From the NCBI RefSeq assembly GCF_011421425.1, contig NZ_WPCW01000004.1, positions 1 through 64,000 of the forward strand: DNA of 64,000 nt. Reading direction: 5' to 3'. Made by a program: the position numbers and the translations under genes. Positions 32,116 through 43,434 of this stretch are shown piece after piece; position 1 is the first letter of the stretch; each line of letters starts with the position of its first letter. The stretch is from Streptococcus catagoni. GTDB taxonomy: Bacteria > Bacillota > Bacilli > Lactobacillales > Streptococcaceae. The notes under the pieces were generated by a model. That model searched no databases. It was not told where the DNA came from and was given only the letters and a program-made list of their open reading frames with translations.

Positions 32116-32967
32116 ATGGTTTCTATAATTGAAAGAGCCCCTGCAAAACTGAATTTGGGCTTGGATATTCTAGGAAAACGAGTAGACGGATATCATGATT
32201 TGTCCATGGTAATGATCAGTGTTGACTTGTGTGATTATGTCACAGTGACTGATCGAAAAGAAAATGAGATTATTGTTGAATCTGATAATCCAAGAATGCC
32301 AAACAATCAAAAAAATGATGTCTTTAAAGCTGCGCGATTACTTAAGGACCAGTACCATATCCAATCTGGGGTCTCTATTTATCTGTCTAAAAAGATCCCA
32401 GTTTGTGCTGGCATGGGCGGTGGATCAAGTGATGCGGCCGCAACCATTAGAGCCTTAAATAAGCTTTGGGGTTTGGAGCTGACTAAGGAAGAGATGGTGA
32501 AGGTAGGTATGCAGATTGGCAGTGATGTGCCTTACTGTCTCCATGGCGGCTATGCCAAGGTTAAGGGTAAGGGGGAACTAGTGACCCCGATCAAAGCCAA
32601 CTTATCATCCTGGGTTGTTCTGGTCAAACCAGATTTTGGCATTTCAACACGGACAGTTTTTCCAGACATTGACTGTGATCAGATTTCAAGAGTGGATATT
32701 GCTAAGATTGTAAGCTCCCTTGAAAAGAATGATTACGAAGGCTTAAAGGCTTCCATTGGTAATTCTCTTGAAGATATTAGTATCGCAAGAAAACCCTTTA
32801 TTCAAAAAATAAAAGATAAGATGATGACCTCAGGGGCTGATTTGGCCTTGATGACAGGAAGTGGACCAACAGTCTTTGCGCTATGTCGAAACGAAAGACA
32901 GGCCAACCGTGTGGTCAATAGTTTAAAAGGATTCTGTAAGGAAGTTTATAAGGTGAGAACCCTCTAA
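32116..32967 (+). CDS. ispE: IspE-like GHMP kinase
   Basis: 283 residues. GHMP ATP loop PVCAGMGGGSSDAAAT near residues 95-110, N-terminal APAKLNLGLDILGKRVDGYH, C-terminal MTGSGPTVFAL. IspE phosphorylates CDP-methylerythritol in the MEP pathway, but streptococci make isoprenoids by the mevalonate route. The true substrate here is therefore open. Position next to adcR is as in other pyogenic streptococci. Confidence 0.88.
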   Translation: MVSIIERAPAKLNLGLDILGKRVDGYHDLSMVMISVDLCDYVTVTDRKENEIIVESDNPRMPNNQKNDVFKAARLLKDQYHIQSGVSIYLSKKIPVCAGMGGGSSDAAATIRALNKLWGLELTKEEMVKVGMQIGSDVPYCLHGGYAKVKGKGELVTPIKANLSSWVVLVKPDFGISTRTVFPDIDCDQISRVDIAKIVSSLEKNDYEGLKASIGNSLEDISIARKPFIQKIKDKMMTSGADLALMTGSGPTVFALCRNERQANRVVNSLKGFCKEVYKVRTL

Positions 32968-32981
32968 GTCTAGGAGGAAAT

Positions 32982-33010
32982 TTGCTTAGGAGCTTTCTTT
33001 TTGCTATAAT
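32982..33010 (+). promoter_or_regulatory. Promoter of adcRCB
   Basis: TTGCTT at 32982-32987, 17-bp spacer, TATAAT at 33005-33010. Confidence 0.75.
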
Positions 33011-33021
33011 TAACTGGTTAA
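33010..33021 (+). promoter_or_regulatory. AdcR box
   Basis: TTAACTGGTTAA is a perfect match to the streptococcal zinc-repressor operator TTAACNRGTTAA. It begins at the last base of the -10 box, so Zn-AdcR would block RNA polymerase. Confidence 0.9.
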
Positions 33022-33036
33022 TAAAGGGGGGATACT

Positions 33037-33480
33037 ATGGGAACCTTAGAAAAGAAAATTGATCACTTAGTGAATCATATTTTATTAAAAGCTGAAAATC
33101 AGCATGAATTATTATTTGGCGTTTGTCAAAGTGATGTTAAACTAACCAACACTCAAGAACATATCCTGATGCTCTTATCACAAGAAAAATTGACAAACAC
33201 AGATTTGGCCAAAAAATTAAACATTAGTCAGGCCGCAGTTACTAAAGCTATTAAGAACTTAGTGAAGCAAAATATGCTAGCAACCACAAAAGATCTTGTG
33301 GATGCGCGCGTGACCTATTTTGAATTGACAGCTTTAGCTAAACCCATTGCTCAAGAACACACTGAACACCACAATCAAACCTTGGATGTCTATGCTAGAC
33401 TTCTCAGTCATTTTTCTGAAGAAGAAGAAAAAGTGGTCGAAAAGTTCTTGACAGTTTTTGCACAAGAATTAGAAAGGTAA
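33037..33480 (+). CDS. adcR: Zinc-responsive MarR-family repressor AdcR
   Basis: 147 residues, winged helix typical of MarR. Zn-site residues known for AdcR are seen as the N-terminal ENQHELLFGVC (Glu, His, Cys) and the HTEHHNQTLD cluster of His. DNA recognition helix region LNISQAAVTKAIKNL. Represses its own operon at 33010-33021 when Zn is sufficient. Confidence 0.95.
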   Translation: MGTLEKKIDHLVNHILLKAENQHELLFGVCQSDVKLTNTQEHILMLLSQEKLTNTDLAKKLNISQAAVTKAIKNLVKQNMLATTKDLVDARVTYFELTALAKPIAQEHTEHHNQTLDVYARLLSHFSEEEEKVVEKFLTVFAQELER

Positions 33481-33483
33481 GAG

Positions 33484-34182
33484 TTGAGATATTTAACAGT
33501 CGAAAATTTGTCTTTCCAGTATGAAAGCGATCCAGTTTTAGAGGGCATTAATTACCACTTGGACAGTGGTGAATTTGTGACGCTCACTGGTGAAAATGGT
33601 GCTGCCAAGACGACTCTAATCAAAGCCACCTTAGGTATTTTAAGCCCAAAGGTTGGTCAGGTCATCTTTTCAAAAAAAAATAGTGAAGGAAAGAAGCTGA
33701 GAATTGCTTATTTGCCTCAGCAAGTAGCCAGTTTTAATGCTGGTTTTCCTTCAACAGTTTATGAATTTGTAAAATCAGGACGTTATCCACGCAGTGGTTG
33801 GTTTAGACGCTTGAACCAGCATGATGCTGAACATATCAAGGCCAGTCTAGAATCAGTGGGCATGTGGGATAATCGTCATAAGAAAATTGGTAGCCTATCA
33901 GGCGGACAAAAACAAAGGGTGGTTATAGCTAGGATGTTTGCTTCAGACCCAGACATTTTTGTCCTTGATGAACCAACAACAGGCATGGATAGTGGGACAA
34001 CTGAAACCTTTTATAATCTGATGAACCATAGTGCCCACAAACATGGAAAAGCCGTTCTGATGATCACTCATGATCCTGATGAAGTCAAAAATTATGCGGA
34101 TCGCAATATCCACTTAGTCCGTAATCAGAAACTTCCTTGGCGTTGTTTTAACATTCACGACAGTGAAAATGAGGAGGTTTAG
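33484..34182 (+). CDS. adcC: Zinc ABC importer ATPase AdcC
   Basis: 232 residues from a TTG start, 3 bp after adcR. Walker A reads GENGAAKTT, with Ala where Gly is standard; signature LSGGQKQRV; Walker [13 protein letters not shown]. Powers Zn uptake with AdcB and an AdcA-type binding protein that is not encoded here. Confidence 0.94.
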   Translation: MRYLTVENLSFQYESDPVLEGINYHLDSGEFVTLTGENGAAKTTLIKATLGILSPKVGQVIFSKKNSEGKKLRIAYLPQQVASFNAGFPSTVYEFVKSGRYPRSGWFRRLNQHDAEHIKASLESVGMWDNRHKKIGSLSGGQKQRVVIARMFASDPDIFVLDEPTTGMDSGTTETFYNLMNHSAHKHGKAVLMITHDPDEVKNYADRNIHLVRNQKLPWRCFNIHDSENEEV

Positions 34183-34185
34183 AAG

Positions 34186-35001
34186 GTGCTTGAAATTTTA
34201 TCTTATGACTTTATGCAAAGGGCAGTCATGGCTGTCATTGCTATTAGTATTTTTGCTCCTATCTTAGGAATCTTTTTAATTTTAAGACGGCAGAGCTTGA
34301 TGAGTGACACCCTCAGTCACGTTTCCCTAGCTGGGGTAGCTTTTGGGGTGGTGCTTGGTGTCAACCCAACCTGGACAACCATTCTGGTGGTCGTAGTGGC
34401 TGCACTTGTCTTAGAATACCTACGGGTTGTTTACAAGCATTATATGGAAATTTCAACAGCCATCTTAATGTCCCTGGGCTTGGCGCTTTCTGTGATTATT
34501 ATGAGTAAGTCAACCAGTTCATCAAATGTCAGCTTGGAACAATATCTTTTTGGGTCTATCATCACCATTAGTATGAACCAGGTCATTGCTCTCTTTGTGA
34601 TTGCAGTTGTTATCTTGCTTTTGACCCTATTCTTTATTCGTCCCATGTATATCTTGACCTTTGATGAGGATACAGCCTTTGTAGATGGCTTGCCAATTCG
34701 CTTAATGTCACTTCTTTTCAATGTGGTGACCGGAGTAGCTATTGCCCTAACCATTCCAGCAGCTGGAGCGCTCCTAGTTTCTACAATTATGGTCTTACCT
34801 GCCAGCATTGCCATGCGTTTAGGAAAGAACTTTACCTCCGTTATTTTTATCGGAATTATCATTGGTTTTATTGGCATGTTTTTTGGGATTTTCCTATCCT
34901 ACTACTGGGAAACGCCAGCAAGTGCAACTATTACAATGATCTTTATTAGTATCTTCTTGCTGGTGAATATCATTTCCTTTCTTTATAAAAAATTAACTTA
35001 A
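34186..35001 (+). CDS. adcB: Zinc ABC importer permease AdcB
   Basis: 271 residues with about eight or nine membrane helices, ABC-3 family (LILRRQSLMSDTLSHVSLAG; DGLPIRLMSLLFNVVTG). GTG start after GAGGAGG. The adcA gene is absent from this locus, as is usual in streptococci. Confidence 0.94.
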   Translation: MLEILSYDFMQRAVMAVIAISIFAPILGIFLILRRQSLMSDTLSHVSLAGVAFGVVLGVNPTWTTILVVVVAALVLEYLRVVYKHYMEISTAILMSLGLALSVIIMSKSTSSSNVSLEQYLFGSIITISMNQVIALFVIAVVILLLTLFFIRPMYILTFDEDTAFVDGLPIRLMSLLFNVVTGVAIALTIPAAGALLVSTIMVLPASIAMRLGKNFTSVIFIGIIIGFIGMFFGIFLSYYWETPASATITMIFISIFLLVNIISFLYKKLT

Positions 35002-35015
35002 AAAATCTAGCTTTT

Positions 35016-35048
35016 GAACCGCTCTCTTAATTGAGGGCGGTTTCTTGT
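35016..35048 (+). terminator. Terminator after adcB
   Basis: AACCGCTCTC and GAGGGCGGTT form a 10-bp stem with one G-T pair, tail TTCTTGTT. Confidence 0.7.
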
Positions 35049-35123
35049 TATAATTTTTCTTTTTTTGAAATAAAAATGATTATAATATAGAAAAAGGTGA
35101 AAAATATCATAAGGAGTAGATTT

Positions 35124-35356
35124 ATGGCATTGCAGGGGATAAAAAATTACCAATCTTGCTAGAAGATAAGCAAGCCTTGAACCTTTATAAGAAACTAGCA
35201 ATAGTAAACAAGGTTTTAGGAAAATTAGATGCCGTTTTGGAATCGTCTATTATTAACTCCTCTATTCTCAGTTTATTGTCTTATAATGAGTCAGTCCAAT
35301 CGACAAGAATAGAAGGAACACAAGTAACTTTCCATGAAATAATGACTCCACATTAA
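35124..35356 (+). pseudogene. Fic-family protein remnant (N-terminal domain only)
   Basis: ATG 35124 has AAGGAG at 35111-35116 but stops after 12 codons. One base out of frame the DNA reads DKKLPILLEDKQALNLY and later ESVQSTRIEGTQVTFHEIM, the Fic N-terminal motif. It then stops at 35356, far short of a HPFxxGNG catalytic motif. It is thus frameshifted and truncated. A small intact frame from 35156 could still make 66 residues. Confidence 0.8.
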
Positions 35357-35393
35357 AGCAAGAATCAGCAGACACTGGCGACTCTTGCTTTTT
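35355..35393. terminator. Hairpin at the end of the Fic remnant
   Basis: AAGCAAGAATC and GACTCTTGCTT pair around a 13-nt loop; CTTTTTT follows on the plus strand. Confidence 0.7.
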
Positions 35394-35848
35394 TAATTAG
35401 TTATTGTGTCCGTATGCGATCATAATTTCCATTTTATCAATTATGCTTTTCCCAGTTCCTGTGTCAGGGTTTTGGTTTGCTTAAAATTAGTTCCGCTTGC
35501 TTTTTGCGTGAATCCGCACACGCAAAGGTTAAAGATCTTGATTTAAAGGTATTTCGCATATGGAATCACACATTTGCACGTGATAACACGATATAATGGA
35601 TTTACAGCAAACTAAAAAGCGTAGCTGATGACTACGCTAGTTCTTGCCTGCTGAACATATTAACAATCTGTTCAGCCTTATCCTACTATTTTAGGTTGTC
35701 AAACCTTGATTTGATAACCTTTTTTGTGGTAACTTTGCTCATGTTTTGTGGATTTTTGAGGGATATCTAAGAATATTTAAAGATATCCCAAAATCCTAGA
35801 GACCTTGTTATGTCAGTAGTTAAAGAGACGTAATGACCTTCTCTAAGG
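35394..35848. other. Gene-free, hairpin-rich stretch downstream of tyrS
   Basis: No convincing ORF. Three structures are seen. AGCGTAG/CTACGCT at 35619-35640 is a terminator for the minus strand (T run on that strand). GGTTGTCAAA/TTTGATAACC at 35694-35717 is followed by TTTTTT. A long imperfect palindrome GATTTTTGAGGGATATCT / AGATATCCCAAAATC spans 35750-35794. A short minus-strand frame ending DKMEIMIAYGHN at about 35400 may be the tail of another lost gene. Confidence 0.5.
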
Positions 35849-37108
35849 TTAGTTAAATGTTAATACAAAATATTTTTTCTTGCCACGGCGGATAACTGCT
35901 AGTTGGCCGTCAATTTTATCCTCATCTTGTAATTGATAAGTTAGGTCTTGAACACGCTCACCATTGACGTAAATAGCTCCGTTTTGTACATCTTCACGGG
36001 CTTGGCGTTTTGATGGTGAAATCTTTGCTGAAACCAGCAATTCAACAATGTTCAAGTTGTCTTCTGCCTGCACTTGGTAGTTAGGAACATTGCTTAGGCC
36101 TTGTTTTAATTCACTTGCTGATAATTCTTTGATGTTACCTGCAAAGAGTTGTTCCGTGATTTTGACAGCCTGATTATAGGCAGCCTTGCCATGAACTAAA
36201 GTCACAACTTCACGAGCTAATGTTTTTTGAGCTAAGCGCTCATGTCGCGCAGCATCGAATTCTTTTTCGATGGCATCAATCTCGTCTAAGCTTAAGAAAG
36301 TAAATATTTTCAAGAAGCGGATAGCATCATCGTCCATAACGTTTAACCAGAATTGGTACATTTCATAAGGAGATGTCTTATCAGCGTCTAGCCATACCGC
36401 ATTACCTTCAGACTTTCCAAATTTCTTACCAGTTGAATCAGTGATCAATGGCACAGTCATGACATGGCCAGTCTTATCGGCCTTTCTGCGCAGCAACTCA
36501 GTACCTGCTGTCATATTGCCCCACTGGTCAGAGCCACCAATTTGTAGGGTCACATTGTGCTTGTTATTGAGTTCGTAGAAATCATATCCCTGCATGATTT
36601 GGTAGGCGAATTCAGTGTAGGAAATCCCTGTTTCAATACGTTTTTTCACAGAATCTTTACTCATCATGTAGTTGACCGTAAAGTATTTACCAACGTCACG
36701 AAGGAAATCAATGAAACTAATTTGTGAGAACCAGTCGTAGTTGTTCACTAGCTCTGCTTTATTGTCCCCATTTTCAAAATTAAGGAAATTTGAGAGCTGT
36801 CCTTTGATTTTGTCGCTCCACTCAAGGACAGTTTCTTTAGTTTGTAAGCTACGCTCAGCATCCTTAAAAGAAGGATCACCAATCAAGCCTGTAGCGCCAC
36901 CCACTAAGGCATAGGGCTTGTGCCCAGCCATTTGCAGGCGACGAGAGGTTAAGATGGCTACTAAGTGACCTAAGTGTAAGCTGTCTGCTGTTGGATCATA
37001 GCCTGTATAATAGGATACTTGCCCTTCTGTTAATGCTTTGACAAGGGCTTCTTCGTCGGTCGTTTGAAAGACCAAGCCCCGAGCTTTGAGTTCTTCAAAA
37101 ATATTCAT
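35849..37108 (-). CDS. tyrS: Tyrosyl-tRNA synthetase
   Basis: 419 residues. Class I motifs HLGH (near residue 47, in [12 protein letters not shown]) and KFGKS (near 229) with the Tyr-binding GYDPTA and [10 protein letters not shown]-terminal S4 RNA-binding domain ([18 protein letters not shown]) is present. Charges tRNA-Tyr. No T-box leader is visible in the 93 bp upstream, only AGAAAGCC before the start. Confidence 0.97.
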   Translation of the reverse strand: MNIFEELKARGLVFQTTDEEALVKALTEGQVSYYTGYDPTADSLHLGHLVAILTSRRLQMAGHKPYALVGGATGLIGDPSFKDAERSLQTKETVLEWSDKIKGQLSNFLNFENGDNKAELVNNYDWFSQISFIDFLRDVGKYFTVNYMMSKDSVKKRIETGISYTEFAYQIMQGYDFYELNNKHNVTLQIGGSDQWGNMTAGTELLRRKADKTGHVMTVPLITDSTGKKFGKSEGNAVWLDADKTSPYEMYQFWLNVMDDDAIRFLKIFTFLSLDEIDAIEKEFDAARHERLAQKTLAREVVTLVHGKAAYNQAVKITEQLFAGNIKELSASELKQGLSNVPNYQVQAEDNLNIVELLVSAKISPSKRQAREDVQNGAIYVNGERVQDLTYQLQDEDKIDGQLAVIRRGKKKYFVLTFN

Positions 37109-37201
37109 AGGCTTTCTCCGTTTTCCTTATAGTTTTGCAAATTATTATATCAAAAATACCTAGTCCTATGCAAGCTTTCCTAAAGTTTGATATAATAGAA
37201 G

Positions 37202-39514
37202 ATGAGGTATTTTATAGTGAACGAGAAAAAAGAAAGTAGAAGTAAAAAAACGCAGCACTTAGAATGGAAAGATCTTGCTGCTGTGATCCTAAGAACAGTA
37301 AAGTTATTAACCAACTTTATCTATATTGTCATTTTTTTAATAGGAATGCTGGGTGCGGGGATGGCCTTTGGCTATTTAGCCAGTCAGATTGATTCTGTCA
37401 AGGTTCCTGATAAAGAGAGTTTGCTCAAGCAGGTTAATACCATTACCCGTATTTCTCAGCTTAAGTTTTCGGATAATAGTCTGATATCACCGATTGATAC
37501 CGATTTGTTGCGGACACCAGTCGCTAATAATGCCATTTCAGATAATATTAAAAAAGCCATTGTCTCCACAGAAGATGAAAATTTCAGGCACCATAAGGGT
37601 GTAGTTCCTAAGGCTGTTTTCAGAGCGACCCTGGCCTCAGTTGTGGGACTTGGTGAATCTAGTGGTGGGTCAACCTTGACCCAACAATTGATCAAACAAC
37701 AAGTTCTAGGTGATGATCCTACCTTCAAACGAAAATCAAAGGAAATTATCTATGCCTTGGCCTTAGAACGTTATAGTACAAAGGATGATATCCTATCAGA
37801 TTATCTTAATGTTTCACCTTTTGGACGTAACAATAAGGGACAAAACATTGCTGGTATTGAAGAGGCCGCAAGGGGAATTTTTGGTGTTTCTGCCAAGGAT
37901 CTAACCATACCCCAATCAGCCTTTATTGCAGGGCTACCTCAGAGTCCTATTGTTTATTCACCCTATTTATCAACAGGTCAATTAAAGTCTGATGAAGATA
38001 TGGCCTTTGGTATTAAGAGACAACAAAATGTCCTTTATAGCATGTACCGTTCAGGATTTCTTAATAAAAAGGAGTATGACTCCTATAAAACCTACTCTAT
38101 TAAGAAGGATTTTATCAAACCAGAACGTGTCTCTGTTAATAAACACGATTACCTCTACTTTACCCTCATGGCTGATGCTAAAAAGGCCATGTATGACTAT
38201 CTGATTAAAAGAGATAAGATATCAGCTCATGACCTGAAAAATGATAAAACAAGAGCCGCTTATGAGGAAATGGCAAGGCATGAATTGCAAGAAGGTGGCT
38301 ATACCGTAACCTCTACCATTAACAAGACCATTTACAATGCTATGCAAAATGCCGTTGACCAATACGGCAGACTTTTAGATGATGGCTCAGGCAGAGTGGA
38401 GGTTGGTAATGTCCTAACAGACAATTCAACTGGAGCAGTTCTTGGCTTTATTGGTGGTCGAGACTATAATAGCAACCAAAATAACCATGCCTTTAATACT
38501 GTTCGATCCCCAGGATCAAGTATAAAACCAATCATTTCCTACGGCCCAGCCATAGACCAAGGACTAATGGGCAGTGCTACAATCTTATCTAACTATCCAA
38601 CAACCTATTCTAGTGGGCAAAAAATCATGCACGTAGACAGTGAAGGTACAGCCATGATGCCTCTGCAAGAAGCTCTGAATACCTCTTGGAATATTCCTGC
38701 CTTTTGGACACAAAAGATGCTAAGAGAGCAAAAAGTGGATGTGCAATCCTACATGTCCAAGATGGGATATAGGATTCCTGACTACTCCATTGAAAGCCTC
38801 CCCTTGGGTGGAGGGATTGATGTTTCAGTGGCCACACAAACCGGTGCCTATCAGATGATTGCAAATAATGGAAACTTCCAAAGGCAACATACCATAGACA
38901 AGATCACTGCCAGTGATGGGACGGTGGTCTACAAGCATCAAAACAAAGCACAAAGGATCTTTTCAGCACCAACAGCTACCATCCTGCAGGAATTGCTTAG
39001 AGGACCTATTGATTCAGGGATAACCACAACCTTTAAAAACCGTTTGAGAGGCCTTAATCCTTCCCTAGCTGGAGCCGATTGGATTGGTAAGACCGGGACC
39101 ACAGAAAATTATTCTGATGTCTGGTTAATGCTATCAACACCGAGAGTTACCCTAGGTGGTTGGTCTGGCCATGATGATAACAGTTCACTCACACCTATGA
39201 GTGGTTATAATAACAACTCTAATTACATGGCTAATTTAGTCAATGCTATCCACCAGGCCGATCCTAATATCTTTGGCATTAACAAGCGTTTCCGATTAGA
39301 CAAGGACGTTATCCATGCCAAGGTCTTGAAAGCAACTGGATTACCAGAAGGAGCAGTTACTGTCAATGGACGTAAGATCACTATTGGTGGCCAAACAACC
39401 ACAAGCCTCTGGGCTAAGAACGGACCAGGTCCTATGACCTATAGGTTTGCTATTGGAGGAACAGATAGCGACTATCAAAAAGCCTGGTCAAGCTTTAACA
39501 TTAGTAAAAGATGA
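37202..39514 (+). CDS. pbp1b: Bifunctional penicillin-binding protein 1b
   Basis: 770 residues. Cytoplasmic tail, one membrane segment (about 35-62), glycosyltransferase GT51 domain ([14 protein letters not shown] near 120; [12 protein letters not shown]), transpeptidase with SxxK S439-SIK, SWN (NTSWNIP) and KTGTT. It polymerises and crosslinks peptidoglycan at the membrane. An alternative start is GTG 37217, better spaced from GATGAGG. Divergent from tyrS. Confidence 0.94.
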   Translation: MRYFIVNEKKESRSKKTQHLEWKDLAAVILRTVKLLTNFIYIVIFLIGMLGAGMAFGYLASQIDSVKVPDKESLLKQVNTITRISQLKFSDNSLISPIDTDLLRTPVANNAISDNIKKAIVSTEDENFRHHKGVVPKAVFRATLASVVGLGESSGGSTLTQQLIKQQVLGDDPTFKRKSKEIIYALALERYSTKDDILSDYLNVSPFGRNNKGQNIAGIEEAARGIFGVSAKDLTIPQSAFIAGLPQSPIVYSPYLSTGQLKSDEDMAFGIKRQQNVLYSMYRSGFLNKKEYDSYKTYSIKKDFIKPERVSVNKHDYLYFTLMADAKKAMYDYLIKRDKISAHDLKNDKTRAAYEEMARHELQEGGYTVTSTINKTIYNAMQNAVDQYGRLLDDGSGRVEVGNVLTDNSTGAVLGFIGGRDYNSNQNNHAFNTVRSPGSSIKPIISYGPAIDQGLMGSATILSNYPTTYSSGQKIMHVDSEGTAMMPLQEALNTSWNIPAFWTQKMLREQKVDVQSYMSKMGYRIPDYSIESLPLGGGIDVSVATQTGAYQMIANNGNFQRQHTIDKITASDGTVVYKHQNKAQRIFSAPTATILQELLRGPIDSGITTTFKNRLRGLNPSLAGADWIGKTGTTENYSDVWLMLSTPRVTLGGWSGHDDNSSLTPMSGYNNNSNYMANLVNAIHQADPNIFGINKRFRLDKDVIHAKVLKATGLPEGAVTVNGRKITIGGQTTTSLWAKNGPGPMTYRFAIGGTDSDYQKAWSSFNISKR

Positions 39515-39777
39515 CTTGATATTTAATGATAAATAGTGTATAATACTAATAACTATTTGTCGTCCAATCTAGTTGAAATATTGTCCAACTAGGAAGAACA
39601 GCAGTTAAATCACACTGATAAAGTCAGATTTAGCTGCTCTTTTTGTGCCTATTTTTGCTTTAAAAGTAAATTGTTACTTATATTTAAAGATTCTAAAAAT
39701 TCACATTTGGGACAAATGATAAATGAAGCCTATTTGCTTAAAAGAGCAAATCGTAAAAAGAAAAAGGAGCTAAAAAC
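39515..39777 (+). other. Region between pbp1b and rpoB
   Basis: AGCAGTTAAATC (39600-39611) and GATTTAGCTGCT (39627-39638) followed by CTTTTTG form the terminator of pbp1b. The rest is the rpoB leader, ending with AAGGAG at 39765-39770. A small frame at 39671-39865 only overlaps the rpoB start and is not a gene. Confidence 0.7.
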
Positions 39778-42700
39778 TTGGCAGGACATGAAGTTCGATA
39801 CGGAAAACACCGTACACGTCGTAGCTTTTCAAGAATCAAAGAAGTTCTTGATTTACCAAATCTAATTGAAATTCAAACTGACTCATTCAAAGACTTTCTA
39901 GATACTGGACTAAGAGAAGTTTTTGAAGATGTACTTCCCATTTCAAACTTTACAGATACTATGGAACTTGAGTTTGTGGGTTATGAATTTAAAGAACCAA
40001 AGTATACTTTAGAAGAAGCACGCATCCATGACGCAAGCTATTCTGCACCAATCTTTGTGACTTTCCGTTTGGTTAACAAAGAAACTGGCGAAATCAAAAC
40101 CCAAGAAGTCTTCTTTGGTGATTTCCCAATTATGACAGAAATGGGAACCTTCATCATCAATGGTGGTGAACGGATCATCGTTTCTCAGTTAGTTCGCTCA
40201 CCAGGTGTTTACTTTAATGATAAGGTAGATAAAAATGGTAAGATCGGCTATGGCTCAACTGTTATCCCTAACCGTGGTGCATGGTTAGAATTAGAAACAG
40301 ATGCCAAAGACATTGCCTACACACGTATTGACCGTACCCGTAAAATTCCATTTACAACCTTGGTTCGTGCTCTTGGATTCTCAGGTGATGATGAAATCAT
40401 CGACATTTTCGGTGACAGCACCTTAGTCCGTAATACCATTGAAAAAGACATCCATAAAAATCCAAGTGATTCACGTACTGATGAAGCCCTCAAAGAAATT
40501 TACGAACGCTTAAGACCAGGTGAACCAAAGACTGCTGACAGTTCACGTTCTTTATTGATTGCCCGTTTCTTTGACGCTCGTCGTTATGACTTGGCCGCTG
40601 TTGGACGTTACAAGGTTAATAAAAAACTCAACATTAAGACCCGTCTTTTAAACCAAGTCATTGCTGAAAACTTGATTGATGCTGAAACCGGCGAAATCCT
40701 AGTTGAAGCTGGAACAGAAATGACACGTAGTGTCATTGAATCCATTGAAGAACACATTGATGGTGACTTAAACAAATTTGCCTACACACCAAATGATTAT
40801 GCAGTTGTAACTGAGCCAGTTATTATACAAAAATTCAAGGTTGTTTCCCCACTTGACCCAGAAAAAGTGGTAACCATTGTAGGTAATGCTTCACCTGATG
40901 ACAAGGTTCGTTCCCTAACACCAGCTGATATCTTGGCTGAAATGTCTTATTTCTTAAACCTTTCAGATGGTATTGGTAAGGTAGATGATATTGACCACTT
41001 AGGAAACCGTCGTATCCGTGCTGTTGGTGAATTGCTTGCTAACCAATTCCGTATTGGTCTTGCGCGTATGGAACGTAATGTCCGTGAACGTATGTCTGTT
41101 CAAGACAATGACGTCTTAACACCACAACAAATTATCAATATCCGTCCTGTAACTGCCGCTGTTAAAGAATTCTTTGGATCTTCACAGTTGTCACAGTTCA
41201 TGGACCAACACAACCCACTTTCTGAGTTATCACACAAACGTCGTTTATCAGCCTTAGGACCTGGTGGTTTGACACGTGACCGTGCGGGATATGAAGTTCG
41301 TGACGTGCACTACACTCACTATGGCCGTATGTGTCCTATTGAAACACCTGAAGGACCAAACATTGGTTTGATCAATAACTTATCTTCTTTTGGACACTTG
41401 AACAGATACGGCTTTATCCAAACCCCATATCGTAAAGTGGACCGTGAAAATGGTGTCGTGACTAATGAAATTGTCTGGTTAACAGCCGATGAAGAAGACG
41501 AATATACTGTTGCACAGGCTAATTCTAAATTAAATGAAGATGGCACCTTTGCAGAAGAAATTGTTATGGGACGTCACCAAGGTAACAACCAAGAGTTCTC
41601 AGCAAGTGTCGTTGACTTTGTAGACGTGTCACCAAAACAAGTAGTTGCCGTTGCCACTGCATGTATTCCTTTCTTAGAAAACGATGACTCCAACCGTGCC
41701 CTTATGGGTGCCAACATGCAACGTCAGGCTGTGCCATTGATTGATCCTAAAGCACCTTACGTTGGTACAGGTATGGAATATCAAGCAGCCCATGATTCTG
41801 GTGCCGCAATCATTGCCCAACATGATGGTAAGGTTGTCTTCTCAGATGCTGAAAAAGTTGAAGTTCGTCGTGAAGATGGTTCCTTGGACGTTTACCATGT
41901 AACCAAGTTCCGTCGTTCCAACTCTGGAACTGCCTATAACCAAAGAACCCTTGTTAAGGTTGGCGATATGGTCGAAAAAGGAGACTTCATTGCCGATGGA
42001 CCTTCAATGGAAAATGGTGAAATGGCCCTTGGACAAAACCCAGTCGTTGCTTATATGACCTGGGAAGGTTACAACTTCGAGGATGCCGTAATCATGAGTG
42101 AACGTCTGGTTAAAGAAGATGTTTACACCTCTGTTCACCTTGAAGAATTTGAATCAGAAACACGCGATACAAAGCTTGGCCCTGAAGAAATCACACGTGA
42201 AGTACCAAATGTTGGTGAAGAAGCCCTTAAAGATCTTGATGAAATGGGTATCATCCGTATTGGTGCCGAAGTTAAAGAAGGCGATATCCTAGTTGGTAAA
42301 GTTACTCCTAAGGGAGAAAAAGACCTTTCAGCTGAAGAACGCCTACTCCATGCTATCTTTGGAGATAAATCTCGTGAAGTTCGTGATACCTCACTTCGTG
42401 TACCTCACGGTGGTGACGGAATCGTTCGTGACGTGAAAATCTTTACCCGTGCTAACGGAGATGAATTACAATCAGGTGTCAATATGCTGGTTCGTGTTTA
42501 CATTGCCCAAAAACGTAAAATCAAAGTCGGAGATAAAATGGCCGGCCGTCACGGAAACAAAGGTGTCGTTTCACGTATTGTTCCCGTTGAAGATATGCCT
42601 TACCTACCAGATGGAACACCAGTTGATATCATGTTGAACCCACTTGGGGTGCCATCACGGATGAACATCGGACAAGTTATGGAACTTCACCTTGGTATGG

Positions 42701-43344
42701 CAGCCCGTAATCTAGGTATTCATATGGCAACTCCAGTCTTTGATGGAGCTACCGCAGAAGACCTATGGGCAACAGTAGAAGAAGCTGGAATGGATTCAGA
42801 TGCTAAGACTGTTCTTTATGACGGACGTACTGGTGAACCATTTGACAACCGTGTTTCTGTTGGTGTCATGTACATGATTAAACTTCACCACATGGTTGAT
42901 GACAAACTTCACGCCCGTTCTGTAGGACCTTACTCACTTGTTACCCAACAACCACTTGGTGGTAAAGCACAATTTGGTGGACAACGTTTTGGTGAGATGG
43001 AAGTTTGGGCCCTTGAAGCTTACGGTGCATCAAATGTCCTTCAAGAAATCTTGACTTACAAGTCAGATGACGTTACTGGACGTTTGAAAGCTTATGAAGC
43101 TATCACAAAAGGAAAACCAATTCCAAAACCAGGTGTTCCAGAATCCTTCCGAGTACTTGTTAAAGAATTACAATCTCTTGGCTTAGACATGAGAGTGCTA
43201 GATGAAGATGACAAAGAAGTTGAACTTCGTGACCTTGATGAAGGCGAAGACGACGATGTTATGCACGTTGATGATCTTGAAAAGGCGCGTGAAAAACAAG
43301 TCCAAGAAAGCACTGAACTTTCTGAAACAATAGAAGAAAAATAA
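39778..43344 (+). CDS. rpoB: RNA polymerase beta subunit
   Basis: 1188 residues from TTG 39778 ([20 protein letters not shown]), the start used in streptococci and supported by AAGGAG 7 nt upstream. The rifampicin region [20 protein letters not shown] is wild-type-like. It forms the catalytic core with RpoC. Codon use is strongly biased (CGT, GGT, CCA), typical of high expression. Confidence 0.99.
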   Translation: MAGHEVRYGKHRTRRSFSRIKEVLDLPNLIEIQTDSFKDFLDTGLREVFEDVLPISNFTDTMELEFVGYEFKEPKYTLEEARIHDASYSAPIFVTFRLVNKETGEIKTQEVFFGDFPIMTEMGTFIINGGERIIVSQLVRSPGVYFNDKVDKNGKIGYGSTVIPNRGAWLELETDAKDIAYTRIDRTRKIPFTTLVRALGFSGDDEIIDIFGDSTLVRNTIEKDIHKNPSDSRTDEALKEIYERLRPGEPKTADSSRSLLIARFFDARRYDLAAVGRYKVNKKLNIKTRLLNQVIAENLIDAETGEILVEAGTEMTRSVIESIEEHIDGDLNKFAYTPNDYAVVTEPVIIQKFKVVSPLDPEKVVTIVGNASPDDKVRSLTPADILAEMSYFLNLSDGIGKVDDIDHLGNRRIRAVGELLANQFRIGLARMERNVRERMSVQDNDVLTPQQIINIRPVTAAVKEFFGSSQLSQFMDQHNPLSELSHKRRLSALGPGGLTRDRAGYEVRDVHYTHYGRMCPIETPEGPNIGLINNLSSFGHLNRYGFIQTPYRKVDRENGVVTNEIVWLTADEEDEYTVAQANSKLNEDGTFAEEIVMGRHQGNNQEFSASVVDFVDVSPKQVVAVATACIPFLENDDSNRALMGANMQRQAVPLIDPKAPYVGTGMEYQAAHDSGAAIIAQHDGKVVFSDAEKVEVRREDGSLDVYHVTKFRRSNSGTAYNQRTLVKVGDMVEKGDFIADGPSMENGEMALGQNPVVAYMTWEGYNFEDAVIMSERLVKEDVYTSVHLEEFESETRDTKLGPEEITREVPNVGEEALKDLDEMGIIRIGAEVKEGDILVGKVTPKGEKDLSAEERLLHAIFGDKSREVRDTSLRVPHGGDGIVRDVKIFTRANGDELQSGVNMLVRVYIAQKRKIKVGDKMAGRHGNKGVVSRIVPVEDMPYLPDGTPVDIMLNPLGVPSRMNIGQVMELHLGMAARNLGIHMATPVFDGATAEDLWATVEEAGMDSDAKTVLYDGRTGEPFDNRVSVGVMYMIKLHHMVDDKLHARSVGPYSLVTQQPLGGKAQFGGQRFGEMEVWALEAYGASNVLQEILTYKSDDVTGRLKAYEAITKGKPIPKPGVPESFRVLVKELQSLGLDMRVLDEDDKEVELRDLDEGEDDDVMHVDDLEKAREKQVQESTELSETIEEK

Positions 43345-43434
43345 TAAGATCTGCTTAAGCAATAAGCTTTACTAAGCTAGAGCCTTTGGGCTCTAGAACT
43401 TAGTATATTGATATAACTAAGAAAGGTAAAACTA

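Noticed and set aside
34440..34877. 145-codon minus-strand frame inside adcB
   Set aside because: Antisense to a clear permease gene, no start context, low-complexity basic composition.
37109..37201. Possible T-box in front of tyrS
   Set aside because: Only 93 bp separate tyrS and pbp1b, with no specifier or T-box motif.
39671..39865. 64-codon frame upstream of rpoB
   Set aside because: Overlaps the well-supported TTG start of rpoB in another frame and has no family features.
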